Positions 40,744 to 48,909 of a DNA stretch of 64,000 bases are shown here, one piece after another. The notes beneath the pieces were generated by a model. It had not been told where the DNA came from. It worked only from the letters and a program-made list of their open reading frames with translations, and did no database searches. The stretch is taken from the NCBI GenBank assembly GCA_017621455.1, contig JAGATC010000019.1:81576-145575 (forward strand), given 5' to 3'. Made by a program: the position numbers and the translations under genes. Within the stretch, counting starts at the first letter, position 1. The number at the start of each line of letters is the position of its first letter. Source of the stretch: Alistipes sp. (GTDB taxonomy: Bacteria; Bacteroidota; Bacteroidia; Bacteroidales; Rikenellaceae).

Positions 40744-40774
40744 CAAAGATAGAAAAATAGTTGTCAATTTGCAA
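40744..40774 (-). promoter_or_regulatory. Promoter of the BACON lipoprotein pair
   Basis: On the minus strand TTG (40774-40772), 20-base spacer, TATCTTTG (40751-40744); start near 40738 and leader of about 25 bases before the ATG at 40712. Confidence 0.8.
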
Positions 40775-40789
40775 TTTTTCAGGGTAAAA

Positions 40790-40987
40790 AAGGGATGAAA
40801 GGGACGGGAGAGATGGGAGAGACGGGAGAGACGAAAGGGACGAGAGAGACGGGAGAGACAACAACGAAGTCGGGTATCACCTTTCTCTGTTGTCTCTGTT
40901 GTCTTTGTTGTCTCTTCCTCTCTGCCCTCTCCCTCCCCCCCCGAAAAAAAAATCGGAGCCTCCCGCGAAGGGAAGCTCCGAAAAGGC
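40790..40987. repeat. Purine/pyrimidine repeat, copy 1 (with minus-strand terminator)
   Basis: A purine-rich arm made of GGGA-GAGAC-type units (about 40798-40859), a conserved core ACAACGAAGTCGGGTATCACCTTTCT (40861-40886), and a pyrimidine arm of TTGTCTCTG-like 9-base units (about 40888-40918), followed by C tracts. At 40954-40980 sits CGGAGC ... GCTCCG, which with the A run at 40943-40952 makes a minus-strand terminator for the four-helix-bundle gene. Copy 2 is at 41597-41770 in the same orientation. Confidence 0.8.
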
Positions 40988-40989
40988 TA

Positions 40990-41541
40990 TTATTTACGAT
41001 TCTTTAGTCTTATGGCTGTCATATTCTCGCGAAAGCCACCCTCTTTTGAGAAATTATCGCATACTCGGTCTATGTATTTTGTGGTTAGCGATATCGCCTG
41101 CTTAATAAGTATGATAACCATATTTGCTATCGTGCTGTCGGGGCGACTCTCGGCAAGCTCTATAAAGTATTTTGGATCATTGTGTTCTACAGCTAATTTG
41201 GCCATCGTTGATGCCTCTTCGGAGTAATCTTCCCATTGTCGCATATTGTGCACACGCAGATAGTCTCTATAATCTTCAAGCAACTCTAAATGACTTCCTC
41301 TTGCAATATTAAACAACTTTATGCCACTCTCTTTTGATGTCGCCATATCAGCGTGCCCCTCCACTATATTCTGTTTCCCCGAGCGCGCCGCTTGTACCAT
41401 TTGGTCGAATGTGCGGTCGCTCTTGGCAATGAAGCGATTGCAGAAGTGGTATGTAAGGTCGTAGATAATAACCGCCTTTTGGTAGCAAAGGAGTTTTTCG
41501 TAATTTGAGTTCCAAATTATTTTGTTATTGTCTACTGTCAT
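40990..41541 (-). CDS. Four-helix-bundle protein with suffix domain (23S rRNA IVP-like family)
   Basis: 183 residues from MTVDNNKIIWNSNYEKLL. It has the family pattern YQKAVIIYDLTYHFCNRFI ... RTFDQMVQAARSGKQNIVEG of the four-helix-bundle proteins related to those in 23S rRNA intervening sequences, with a longer C-terminal half as in the suffix-domain variants. Function unproven; relatives include Avd-like accessory proteins of retroelements, but no reverse transcriptase is here. The 199-residue frame starting at 41589 is less likely: a TATCTTcG box (41567-41560) lies inside it. The gene is bracketed by two direct copies of the purine/pyrimidine repeat, an arrangement that suggests it moved or was duplicated as a cassette. 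Confidence 0.85.
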   Translation of the reverse strand: MTVDNNKIIWNSNYEKLLCYQKAVIIYDLTYHFCNRFIAKSDRTFDQMVQAARSGKQNIVEGHADMATSKESGIKLFNIARGSHLELLEDYRDYLRVHNMRQWEDYSEEASTMAKLAVEHNDPKYFIELAESRPDSTIANMVIILIKQAISLTTKYIDRVCDNFSKEGGFRENMTAIRLKNRK

Positions 41542-41596
41542 TGATAGCTTATTTTCTGCGAAGATAATCATTAAATCGCTAAAAACCAATTTTTAG

Positions 41597-41770
41597 TGAG
41601 AAAAGAGACGAAAGGGACGAAAGAGACAACAACGAAGTCGGGTATCACCTTTCTTTGTTATCTCTGTTGTCTTTGTTGTCTTTGTTGTCTTTGTTGTCTC
41701 TGTTGTCCCTGCCTCTCTGCCCCCCCGCAAAAAAAATCGGAGCCTCCCGCGAAAGGAAGCTCCGAAAAGG
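41597..41770. repeat. Purine/pyrimidine repeat, copy 2 (with minus-strand terminator)
   Basis: Same order as copy 1: purine arm (41600-41627), core ACAACGAAGTCGGGTATCACCTTTCT (about 41628-41653), five or six TTGTC(T/C)(T/C)TG-type units (about 41655-41709), C tract, then CGGAGC/GCTCCG hairpin (41738-41764) with an A run (41729-41736) that terminates the large minus-strand lipoprotein gene. A third, partial copy (purine arm and core only, ending GTATCATCA) is at about 45512-45570. Confidence 0.8.
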
Positions 41771-41798
41771 TTTAGGTCGTGAGACCTATATATATCTA

Positions 41799-44700
41799 CT
41801 ATTCGTAGATCTGTGCAGTGTAAGTGAAGTGGTACCAGTTACCATCACCTGCCTTGAATGTAGCATCAAAAGTAAGATTACCACCACCATTGTCGGTTAC
41901 AACAACTGTGATATTGGTAATATAATCGCCATGTGACTTGCAGTACATTCCAGACAAGCCACTATCCAAAGTGTAAGTACCTGCAGTAATAGGACTTGCC
42001 AAGAAGTCGATGTCTACGAACTTACCGTTGGTCTCGTCATAGTAGAAGCCAATCTCGTGCTCACCAGCACCTGCTGTACCACCATGGAGTGTGAAGTGTG
42101 ATGAGATAGTAAGCTCAGTTACATCAGTGGGCTGCTCGGGCTCGGGCTCTACATACTCACTTGGAACAACCAAACCCTCAACAGCACCCTCATAAGTACC
42201 CTGGATAGCACCAAGATTATCAGTTACAAGATCAACCTCAAACTTATAAGCACCGTTTGACTCTGAAACTACTACAGTACCCTCAAGTATGATAGCTTTT
42301 GCGCCATCCTTTTCAGCATAGGTATAAGTCTTTGAAGCGTCGTAGTAAATGCCACCGCCAGCAGTCTGAACATTATAAGTACCCTCTGGCAAGAAGTTCT
42401 TGTCTGCATCCTGGCAGTTATAGAAGTTCAAACGAAGCTGAAGACCAGCATCATCATAGAGATTGATGTAGAAATCACCAAAACCGCTTGAAGCCTCAAG
42501 GAGTGAAGATGTAAATACTATACCAGCGTCATCGCCACCCTCACCAGGAGTAGTAGCGCCCGCGCCAATGTAGTTAACCTCGGTAGTAGGAAGCTGAGCC
42601 TGGATGTTGATCTCAGTGCCATCAGACAAGGTAGCGATAACAACATAGTACTTCTCGCCAGCCGCGCAGTTATAGTCGCTAGGCTGCTGAGTCTGGATTG
42701 AGGTGTAACCCTCAACTACAGTACCATCTGCCTTTGTGAACTTGGTTGTCCACTCATCACTCCAATCGTTGGTCTGGCAATAGTGGTAGATAACCTCAAA
42801 AACTGCACCCTCTGCATCATACAACCAGAAAGCATACTCTGAATCGTTACCGTTGTACTCGTAACCGTCGAAGTAGAGATCCAACTCAGCGCGTACGGGA
42901 GTGAAACCTGCAGCAGGCTCATCGCCACCCTCGCCGGGAACATATACATAGTCAACAGGACCATTCTCGCCACCAACAAGCTTCAAAGTGATCTTGTCAG
43001 CTGCAACAATCAACTTAGAGTAGTAGTAGTAGGTGTCAGAGATGATAGAGAAACCTGCCCAGCTTGAGTACATAACATCAGGCTGGTTGTAGCAGTAGTC
43101 GTAAGTACCCTCGATGATAGAACCATCGGCGTTGCAGTATGCATAGTAGATATTGATAGTGAACTCGTTGCCATCCTCAGTCTTTACGAGATATACATAC
43201 TCACCACCAGTTGTAGAGTCATCGCTGTCGGCGACATCCCAGTATTGACCCAAGTACTCGAACGATGTGATAGCAACCTCAGGAGCAGGAACTGGAGCGA
43301 ACTCCTTCTCAGCGTATACATACTCACCAGCAGCGTTGATAGCTACGATGCAGAGGTAAGCAGGATATGTAGGCTTGTACTGTGAAGCCTCGCAATAAGT
43401 ATTGTAGCCACCAAGTGTATACATCGTCTCGTACTCCATAATCTCCAAAGCACGGTCAGCGGGAACCTCAGCTGGTGATGAGTAGTAAGAGTAGTAGTAA
43501 GCAACAACCTCCTCACCGAAGTAAGCGCTAACATTGAGGCTATTCTCGGTCATAGTAACAACCTCGTAGGTGATACCTGCATCGAAAGTACCCTCAGTCA
43601 AAGATGTAGTCTCGAATGTGCCGAACAAGTATACATTCTCATTAACAACCTGGTGCTGGAAGATCTCCATCTCGTTAGCAGCATTGAAAGGATATACGAA
43701 GAAGTGGTACTTAGTGCCAGGATTGATACCAGGAGCCCACTCGGTCAAAGATGACTCAGCAAGTGAAGAGAGAGTAACTATCTGGTCAACGAAGTCGCCA
43801 GAAACAACAGCACCAGCGCTTGTTACGCCGTAGCTCTGGATAAGCATAGGAATAAGAGCCTCTACTGAGTCAGCAACGCCCTGCTCAACATACATATTAA
43901 GCTCAGCATCAGAGTACCAACCAATTACATAGTACTGGTAGCCAGCCAAAGAGAGAGTATAAGAAGCGTCGTTCCAAGTAGCAGAATCAGCTACATACTC
44001 AGCCTCAACAAGGGTCTTCTTGTAGTTAGCCATAACTGCGCCCTTCAAAACGGGGTGCTCCGCATAGTTAACCATCTCGCCCTCCAAAGATACGAAGATG
44101 ATATACTCCTTACCATACTCGAATGTGTAAGTAGGCCAGAAAGCACCTGCAAGAGTCTCAACAGAGAAGTTGTAAACCTCCTTCTCGGTTACGCCCTCCT
44201 GGTACTGCTGAAGCTCGATAACATTGCTCAAACCTGTAGAACGCTTTGTTGAAGCAACATTTTCGGTGTACTCAGACATCCAGTCGTCCCAGTTGTCGGT
44301 GAATGACTTGTCACCATACTGAGCATAAACCTCAGCGGGGATAACACCAATGTAGAAATCAGCGAAATCAGTGAACTTCTCACCGAAGTAGTTGGTCTGC
44401 TCGTAAGCTACAGTGTTCTCAAGAGTGATGTTGCCTGTATTGTCAACATTGAGCTTAATCTCAGCAAGGTTAACAAGGATCTTACCTACCTTGCAACCAC
44501 CATTCTCAGAGTTGAAGTGTACAGAGATGTAACCCTCCTTCTCAGCGAAGCCAGCGTTAACAAACTCCTTTGCAGGACCAGTGATCTTCAAAACGAACTC
44601 GGTGCCACCAGCAGCCAAAACGCCCATACCTGGATCTACATTCTCCTCGTCCTCCTCAACCTCTGCAACCTCAACAGTAGCGCTCCAACCAAGAGGCTGG

Positions 44701-45296
44701 TTCATTACGTTAACATCAGCAACAGCGTCGTTGATAGTGAAAGGAATAACCTTGGTCTCACCAGGAAGTACGTATAGCTGGCTACGAGTAGAGTCGAACT
44801 CAATAACCTCAGCCTTAACAACAGTGAACTCCTCGCCGTTAGCCAAAGTGATAGTAACGGTGTTGTCCTCGTTAACAACAACCTCAGCAACTACGCACTC
44901 GGGAGCTACATTAACAGGAATCCAGTTCTCGCCATCAGCGCTAACCTCCAATACGCCGTCAACAACACGGTACTCGAGAGGATCGCAGTCACAACCTGCC
45001 AAAACAGTTACCTTCTCACCATTTGACAAGTTGATAACGGTGTTACCATCAGCGTCAGTGGTAATCTCAGTAACAACAGTCTTACCGTCGATAAGCGACT
45101 GCAAGGCCTCAACCTCATCAGCCAACCTATCCTCGAGAGCCTTAACGCGCTCGGCTAAAGTAGCAAGATCCTTCTCGACCTGATCGAGACGATCATTGAT
45201 TGGGCCATCATCGTATGAACACGACGCAGCCAATGTCATAGCAGCAATCATAGATGCAGCTACAACTGACTTGAGGGTGGTAAAAAATTTCCTCAT
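41799..45296 (-). CDS. Large surface lipoprotein with PL29-type N-terminal domain
   Basis: 1165 residues. Lipobox MTLAASCSYDD, a coiled coil of about 40 residues (RLDQVEKDLATLAERVKALE), then the beta segment shared with PL29 lyase N-terminal regions (about 70-140, DGKTVVTEITTDADGNTVI). The middle is long and beta-rich. The C-terminal 450 residues carry about four repeats of a module with a FxIxxYDxxG-like core and EGTY turn, also found in the interrupted BACON lipoprotein. Strong codon bias (AAC, TAC, GCT) suggests high expression. Probably a surface adhesin or glycan binder; this is inference. Promoter and structured leader are at 45297-45424. Confidence 0.87.
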   Translation of the reverse strand: MRKFFTTLKSVVAASMIAAMTLAASCSYDDGPINDRLDQVEKDLATLAERVKALEDRLADEVEALQSLIDGKTVVTEITTDADGNTVINLSNGEKVTVLAGCDCDPLEYRVVDGVLEVSADGENWIPVNVAPECVVAEVVVNEDNTVTITLANGEEFTVVKAEVIEFDSTRSQLYVLPGETKVIPFTINDAVADVNVMNQPLGWSATVEVAEVEEDEENVDPGMGVLAAGGTEFVLKITGPAKEFVNAGFAEKEGYISVHFNSENGGCKVGKILVNLAEIKLNVDNTGNITLENTVAYEQTNYFGEKFTDFADFYIGVIPAEVYAQYGDKSFTDNWDDWMSEYTENVASTKRSTGLSNVIELQQYQEGVTEKEVYNFSVETLAGAFWPTYTFEYGKEYIIFVSLEGEMVNYAEHPVLKGAVMANYKKTLVEAEYVADSATWNDASYTLSLAGYQYYVIGWYSDAELNMYVEQGVADSVEALIPMLIQSYGVTSAGAVVSGDFVDQIVTLSSLAESSLTEWAPGINPGTKYHFFVYPFNAANEMEIFQHQVVNENVYLFGTFETTSLTEGTFDAGITYEVVTMTENSLNVSAYFGEEVVAYYYSYYSSPAEVPADRALEIMEYETMYTLGGYNTYCEASQYKPTYPAYLCIVAINAAGEYVYAEKEFAPVPAPEVAITSFEYLGQYWDVADSDDSTTGGEYVYLVKTEDGNEFTINIYYAYCNADGSIIEGTYDYCYNQPDVMYSSWAGFSIISDTYYYYSKLIVAADKITLKLVGGENGPVDYVYVPGEGGDEPAAGFTPVRAELDLYFDGYEYNGNDSEYAFWLYDAEGAVFEVIYHYCQTNDWSDEWTTKFTKADGTVVEGYTSIQTQQPSDYNCAAGEKYYVVIATLSDGTEINIQAQLPTTEVNYIGAGATTPGEGGDDAGIVFTSSLLEASSGFGDFYINLYDDAGLQLRLNFYNCQDADKNFLPEGTYNVQTAGGGIYYDASKTYTYAEKDGAKAIILEGTVVVSESNGAYKFEVDLVTDNLGAIQGTYEGAVEGLVVPSEYVEPEPEQPTDVTELTISSHFTLHGGTAGAGEHEIGFYYDETNGKFVDIDFLASPITAGTYTLDSGLSGMYCKSHGDYITNITVVVTDNGGGNLTFDATFKAGDGNWYHFTYTAQIYE

Positions 45297-45350
45297 AGTG
45301 TAAAAAATAATTGGTTAATAATAAAAAAATAAATTGTGTCTGTTTTACAA

Positions 45351-45424
45351 TTGATAATGCCGCAGAAAAGATAATGAGGCAATTATCAATGCAAATATAA
45401 ATAATATTTTTTAATCTACGCCAA
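45351..45424 (-). promoter_or_regulatory. Promoter and leader hairpin of the large lipoprotein
   Basis: Minus-strand TATATTTG at 45399-45392, with TTG at 45424-45422 (spacer 22, slightly long). In the leader (about 90 bases) lies an 11-bp inverted repeat TTGATAAT-GCC (45351-45361) / GGC-a-ATTATCAA (45378-45389), which would start at or near the transcript 5' end and could protect the mRNA or control translation. Confidence 0.55.
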
Positions 45425-45612
45425 AAAATATGCATTTTTTTTATGCATAGTATTCGATTTTTATGCAAGAATTTAAAAAATGGTGGCGCGATTGAGGTGA
45501 TTTTCGCAAGTTCGGGAGGGGCAGAGAGCAAAGAGACCACGGAGACCACAACGAAGTCAGGTATCATCAACGAAAATCATTTCTAATTTAATATGTTAAG
45601 CCCCACGACCTA

Positions 45613-45845
45613 ATTTCTTGTTAGAAGGGGTATAATTTGGCGCCGATAAAGAGAAAGAGCGGATGGGACATACTTAGCGTATTTCCCATTCGCTCTTTGG
45701 ATTGAGGCGTCGAAGGATACCCCTTATCACAAGAAATCGAGATTTTTGATTTTAGTGGAGCAGATTTAGTCTATCGCAATAAGAAATCCCGAAGGATAGT
45801 ACTTAGCGTACAGCCTTCGGGATTTTGTTTGGGATGGGCTAAAGA
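45613..45845. repeat. Two adjacent nested-hairpin elements
   Basis: First copy 45613-45737: outer arms ATTTCTTGTTAGAAGGGGTA and TACCCCTTATCACAAGAAAT, inner hairpin AAAGAGCGGATGGGA / TCCCATTCGCTCTTT with loop CATACTTAGCGTAT. Second copy about 45755-45845: inner hairpin AAATCCCGAAGG / CCTTCGGGATTT with cap ATAGTACTTAGCGTACAG, preceded by GTCTATCGCAA and followed by TTTGGGATGGGCTAA, the same flanks as the copy at 53387-53516; its outer arms are eroded. They fill the gap between the large lipoprotein leader and gcvH, just right of the partial purine repeat. Confidence 0.85.
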
Positions 45846-45865
45846 TGCCCAATACAAATCGAAAA

Positions 45866-46246
45866 TTAGCCGATAAGTGCCTCGTATGCCGCCGCATCCA
45901 AAAGCTCCTCAACCTCAGCAGGGTTAGACATCTTAATCTTTACCAACCAACCCTCGCCGTATGGATCCTTGTTAACGAGTGAAGAGTCAGCCTCAACAGC
46001 CTCATTGAACTCGATAACCTCGCCACTTACGGGTGAGAATGCGTCAGATACGGTCTTAACAGCCTCGATAGAGCCGAAAACCTCGTTTGCCTCGATGGTC
46101 TCACCTACGGTGGGGACGTCAACAAAGACGATATCACCAAGCTGTGACTGAGCATAATCGGTAATGCCGATAACGGCAACATCACCCTCTACACGGCACC
46201 ACTCGTGGTCGTTAGAGTACTTCAAATTAGCAGGTACATTAGCCAT
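45866..46246 (-). CDS. gcvH: Glycine cleavage system H protein
   Basis: 126 residues, standard length. The lipoyl-accepting lysine is K64 in [32 protein letters not shown] is a typical opening. H protein shuttles the aminomethyl group between P, T and L proteins; the other gcv genes are not in the window. Transcribed alone, between hairpin elements and birA. Confidence 0.96.
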   Translation of the reverse strand: MANVPANLKYSNDHEWCRVEGDVAVIGITDYAQSQLGDIVFVDVPTVGETIEANEVFGSIEAVKTVSDAFSPVSGEVIEFNEAVEADSSLVNKDPYGEGWLVKIKMSNPAEVEELLDAAAYEALIG

Positions 46247-46340
46247 AATTCAAGTAGTATTTAAGTTATTGTATCAGTTTCGCAACCACAAAATTACATA
46301 TTTTTCGCGGAAATCCAAATATTTACTCCACGAATTTTCA

Positions 46341-47075
46341 CTATCTCCTCCGCTTTTGGGGCAAGCAGAACTCTATTTCCTTAAAGGCATAGGCAGAAAT
46401 GGTGCCATCGGCGTGCTCCACGACAAGGTGCCCCGTGGGCTGCACGCGGCGGATGGTAGCCTCGAAACGCTCACCCGAGGCGTAGGCGTAGGTGTGAGGC
46501 TCGTCGCGGTGATATAGGAGTGAGTTATATCGCTGACTTATAGCATCTTTATCACCATCAACCAAACGCGAGTACCAACGCTCAAGGTTAAGCATAAAGG
46601 CTTCGAGCACCTCGCGTGGCGAACACCCCTCGGCGCCCTCCAAGCGCATAGATGTAGGATTAGGCAGGTCGTCGGGGAAGTCAGTCTGCTGAATGTTTAG
46701 GCCTATACCTACGATGGTGCGGGCAATATGGTCGGTGGCGAGCATCTGCTCGATAAGCACACCCGCGATTTTATAGTCGCCAACATATATGTCGTTCGTC
46801 CACTTTATGCGCGCCTCGAGGCCGTAGTTTCGGAGGGTGTCGACAAGCGCGAGAGCCACGACCTCCGAGAGCATAAACTGCTCGACTATAGGAAGAAAGT
46901 GAGGCTCGAGCACCACCGAGAAGGTGAGGTTCTCGCCCTCGATGCTATGCCACTTATGGCCACGTTGTCCGCGCCCCGCCGACTGGCTCCCCGCCCAGAC
47001 AACATCCATGTGGCGATAGTCGGCACCGCGCGCCAAGTCATTCGTAGAGGTTGTATGTTCGAAATAGTGAATCAT
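46341..47075 (-). CDS. birA: Biotin--[acetyl-CoA-carboxylase] ligase
   Basis: 244 residues. Biotin/ATP-binding loop SQSAGRGQRGHKWHS and KWTNDIYVGDYKIAGVLIE, the catalytic lysine motif, are present. The N-terminal DNA-binding domain of E. coli BirA is absent, so it is a ligase only. It attaches biotin to carboxylase carrier proteins. Its -7 box faces that of the glutamine cyclotransferase gene. Confidence 0.94.
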   Translation of the reverse strand: MIHYFEHTTSTNDLARGADYRHMDVVWAGSQSAGRGQRGHKWHSIEGENLTFSVVLEPHFLPIVEQFMLSEVVALALVDTLRNYGLEARIKWTNDIYVGDYKIAGVLIEQMLATDHIARTIVGIGLNIQQTDFPDDLPNPTSMRLEGAEGCSPREVLEAFMLNLERWYSRLVDGDKDAISQRYNSLLYHRDEPHTYAYASGERFEATIRRVQPTGHLVVEHADGTISAYAFKEIEFCLPQKRRR

Positions 47076-47101
47076 AGATGCTAATTGTGAATATTTTGGT
47101 C

Positions 47102-47138
47102 CAAAGATAGGGAATTTCCTCGAAAAAAGTTATCTTTG
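47102..47138. promoter_or_regulatory. Divergent -7 boxes: birA (minus) and plus-strand five-gene unit
   Basis: Minus TATCTTTG at 47109-47102, 27 bases before the birA start; plus TATCTTTG at 47131-47138, 29 bases before the ATG at 47167. No clear TTG for either. Confidence 0.6.
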
Positions 47139-47166
47139 CGGTGGTATATATATTAAATATAAGTAT

Positions 47167-47994
47167 ATGACAAAAATAGAGATGCTTTCATCACTCACAT
47201 TAGCAGCGTGTATGTTGCTTGCCGCATGTGGCTCGACAAGCACCAACGAGAAGGATGACAACAACGATACTACATCGACCTCTCCCAAGCAGGAGAGGGC
47301 CGAGGCACCAAAATATGGCTATAACATTGTGGCTCAGTACCCCCATGATGTGGAGAGCTACACCCAGGGCTTAGAATATGTCGACGGAACTCTCTGGGAG
47401 GGCACAGGCCAAGAGGGCAAGTCGCACCTTATGCGCGTAGACCTCAAAACGGGCAAGCGCTCCATCGTGGCATCGCTACCTAAGGAGGACTTTGGCGAGG
47501 GCATCACCCACTACAAAGAGCGCATATATCAACTCACATGGCTCTCAGAAAAGGCCTATGTGTACGACGCTAAGGGTAACATAATCAAGACCATACCCTA
47601 CAGCGGCGAGGGATGGGGCATAACCACAGATGGCAATAGACTATTTATGTCGGACGGCACATCGGCCCTACGCATCGTCGACCCCGAGACCTTTGCAACA
47701 TTGGGCATCATAAACGTATCGTTAGACGGATACATGCTCAGCTATATCAACGAGCTCGAGTGGGTTGATGGCTACATCTGGGCGAATGTCTACACCTACG
47801 ACATCATTGTTAAGATCGACCCCAAGAGTGGCGAGGTGGTAGGCTATGTAGAGCTCGGCAAACTACGCCACCTGCTCAAGAACAACCCTCAAGCTGAGGC
47901 ATTTAACGGCATAGCATACAACCCATCGAACGGGCACTTCTACGTTACGGGCAAGAACTGGAACAGCCTCTTCGAGATAGAGATACAGCAATAA
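47167..47994 (+). CDS. Glutaminyl-peptide cyclotransferase lipoprotein
   Basis: 275 residues. Lipobox MLLAACGSTS, a Thr/Ser/Asp-rich linker, then the five-bladed propeller of bacterial-plant-type glutamine cyclotransferases (YPHDVESYTQGLEYVDGTLW, EGITHYKERIYQLTW, ELEWVDGYIWANVYTYDII, EAFNGIAYNPSNGHFYVTGK). It converts N-terminal glutamine to pyroglutamate on exported proteins. Bacteroidetes export many N-terminal glutamine proteins after signal cleavage, and in this window several predicted mature proteins begin with Q. First of five plus-strand genes; the next starts 12 bases downstream. Confidence 0.93.
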   Translation: MTKIEMLSSLTLAACMLLAACGSTSTNEKDDNNDTTSTSPKQERAEAPKYGYNIVAQYPHDVESYTQGLEYVDGTLWEGTGQEGKSHLMRVDLKTGKRSIVASLPKEDFGEGITHYKERIYQLTWLSEKAYVYDAKGNIIKTIPYSGEGWGITTDGNRLFMSDGTSALRIVDPETFATLGIINVSLDGYMLSYINELEWVDGYIWANVYTYDIIVKIDPKSGEVVGYVELGKLRHLLKNNPQAEAFNGIAYNPSNGHFYVTGKNWNSLFEIEIQQ

Positions 47995-48006
47995 AAGTTA
48001 TTAGTA

Positions 48007-48903
48007 ATGAGCAATATACGAGAGCGCATCACCGAGTTGATGCAACGACATATAGTAGTTAAGGATGCCGCCATAGGCACCACACTCACTGGCACACGTC
48101 GCGACATCGTGCCCGACATACTATCCATCAGCGACCGCGAACGCGTGGTGGCTATGTACGAGGCATCGATAAAGGCGGGAGCAACCATAATCACCTCGAA
48201 CACCTTTATGTCCGACCCTCTGATGCTTGCATCGTGCGGCGTCAACACACCCACCGAGGAGGTTGTTAAGGCCTCGCTCGAGGCAGCCAAGGAGGCGAGA
48301 GAGCACAGCAATAAGGAGGTATTTATCGCAGGCTCGATAGGCCCATCTACGCGCAACATATCCCTTGCCATAGACCTTACCCCTGAGCAGCTACGCGACT
48401 CCTATCGCACACTTATTGAGGTACTTAACCATCACGGTGCCGATCTATTCCTAATAGAGAGCATCACCGACGTGCGCAATGCCGAGATTGCTGCGGAGTT
48501 ATGTCGCGAGATAGCCCCCGAGGTGCCCATCATCTTCTCTGCCACGCTCTCAAAAATCGGAGGTCTCCTCGCATCGGGTCGCCCCATAGAGAAATTTATC
48601 GAGGATGTCGCGAAGTTCGAGCCCTTAGCTATCGGCTTCAACTGCTCGTATGGCGTTAAGAATGTGGTAGATAACATCGAGCTACTCACACGCTTTACGT
48701 CGCTACCAACATACGCAGCACCCTCGGCAGGCATCCCCGACGCCAAGGGTCGCCACCCCGAGACCGCAAAGAAGCATACCGAGACGCTGCGCACAGCAGC
48801 CGAGCGTGGCATGCTGAACATCGTTGGAGGCTGCTGCGGCACAACCGTAGATTACACACGTAGCGTAGCACAGATGGCACGCCACTACAAACCACGCAAA
48901 TAG
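48007..48903 (+). CDS. Stand-alone homocysteine S-methyltransferase domain protein
   Basis: 298 residues: only the homocysteine-binding barrel, as in the N-terminal module of MetH. Zinc ligand cysteines are visible in IGFNCSYG and GGCCGTTVDY (about residues 276-277); KDAAIGTTLTG is the usual opening. It lacks the folate, cobalamin and activation modules of full MetH, and these are not in the window. It may work with separate partners elsewhere or use S-methylmethionine or another donor. Within the five-gene unit, 12 bases after the cyclotransferase and 6 before the M20 gene. Confidence 0.88.
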   Translation: MSNIRERITELMQRHIVVKDAAIGTTLTGTRRDIVPDILSISDRERVVAMYEASIKAGATIITSNTFMSDPLMLASCGVNTPTEEVVKASLEAAKEAREHSNKEVFIAGSIGPSTRNISLAIDLTPEQLRDSYRTLIEVLNHHGADLFLIESITDVRNAEIAAELCREIAPEVPIIFSATLSKIGGLLASGRPIEKFIEDVAKFEPLAIGFNCSYGVKNVVDNIELLTRFTSLPTYAAPSAGIPDAKGRHPETAKKHTETLRTAAERGMLNIVGGCCGTTVDYTRSVAQMARHYKPRK

Positions 48904-48909
48904 CCGATT

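Noticed and set aside
40990..41541. Diversity-generating retroelement suggested by the Avd-like four-helix-bundle protein
   Set aside because: No reverse transcriptase, template repeat or variable repeat is visible in the window.
41655..41936. Frame with many SLL repeats on the plus strand
   Set aside because: It is only the translation of the TTGTC(T/C)(T/C)TG pyrimidine repeat; no start context or family.
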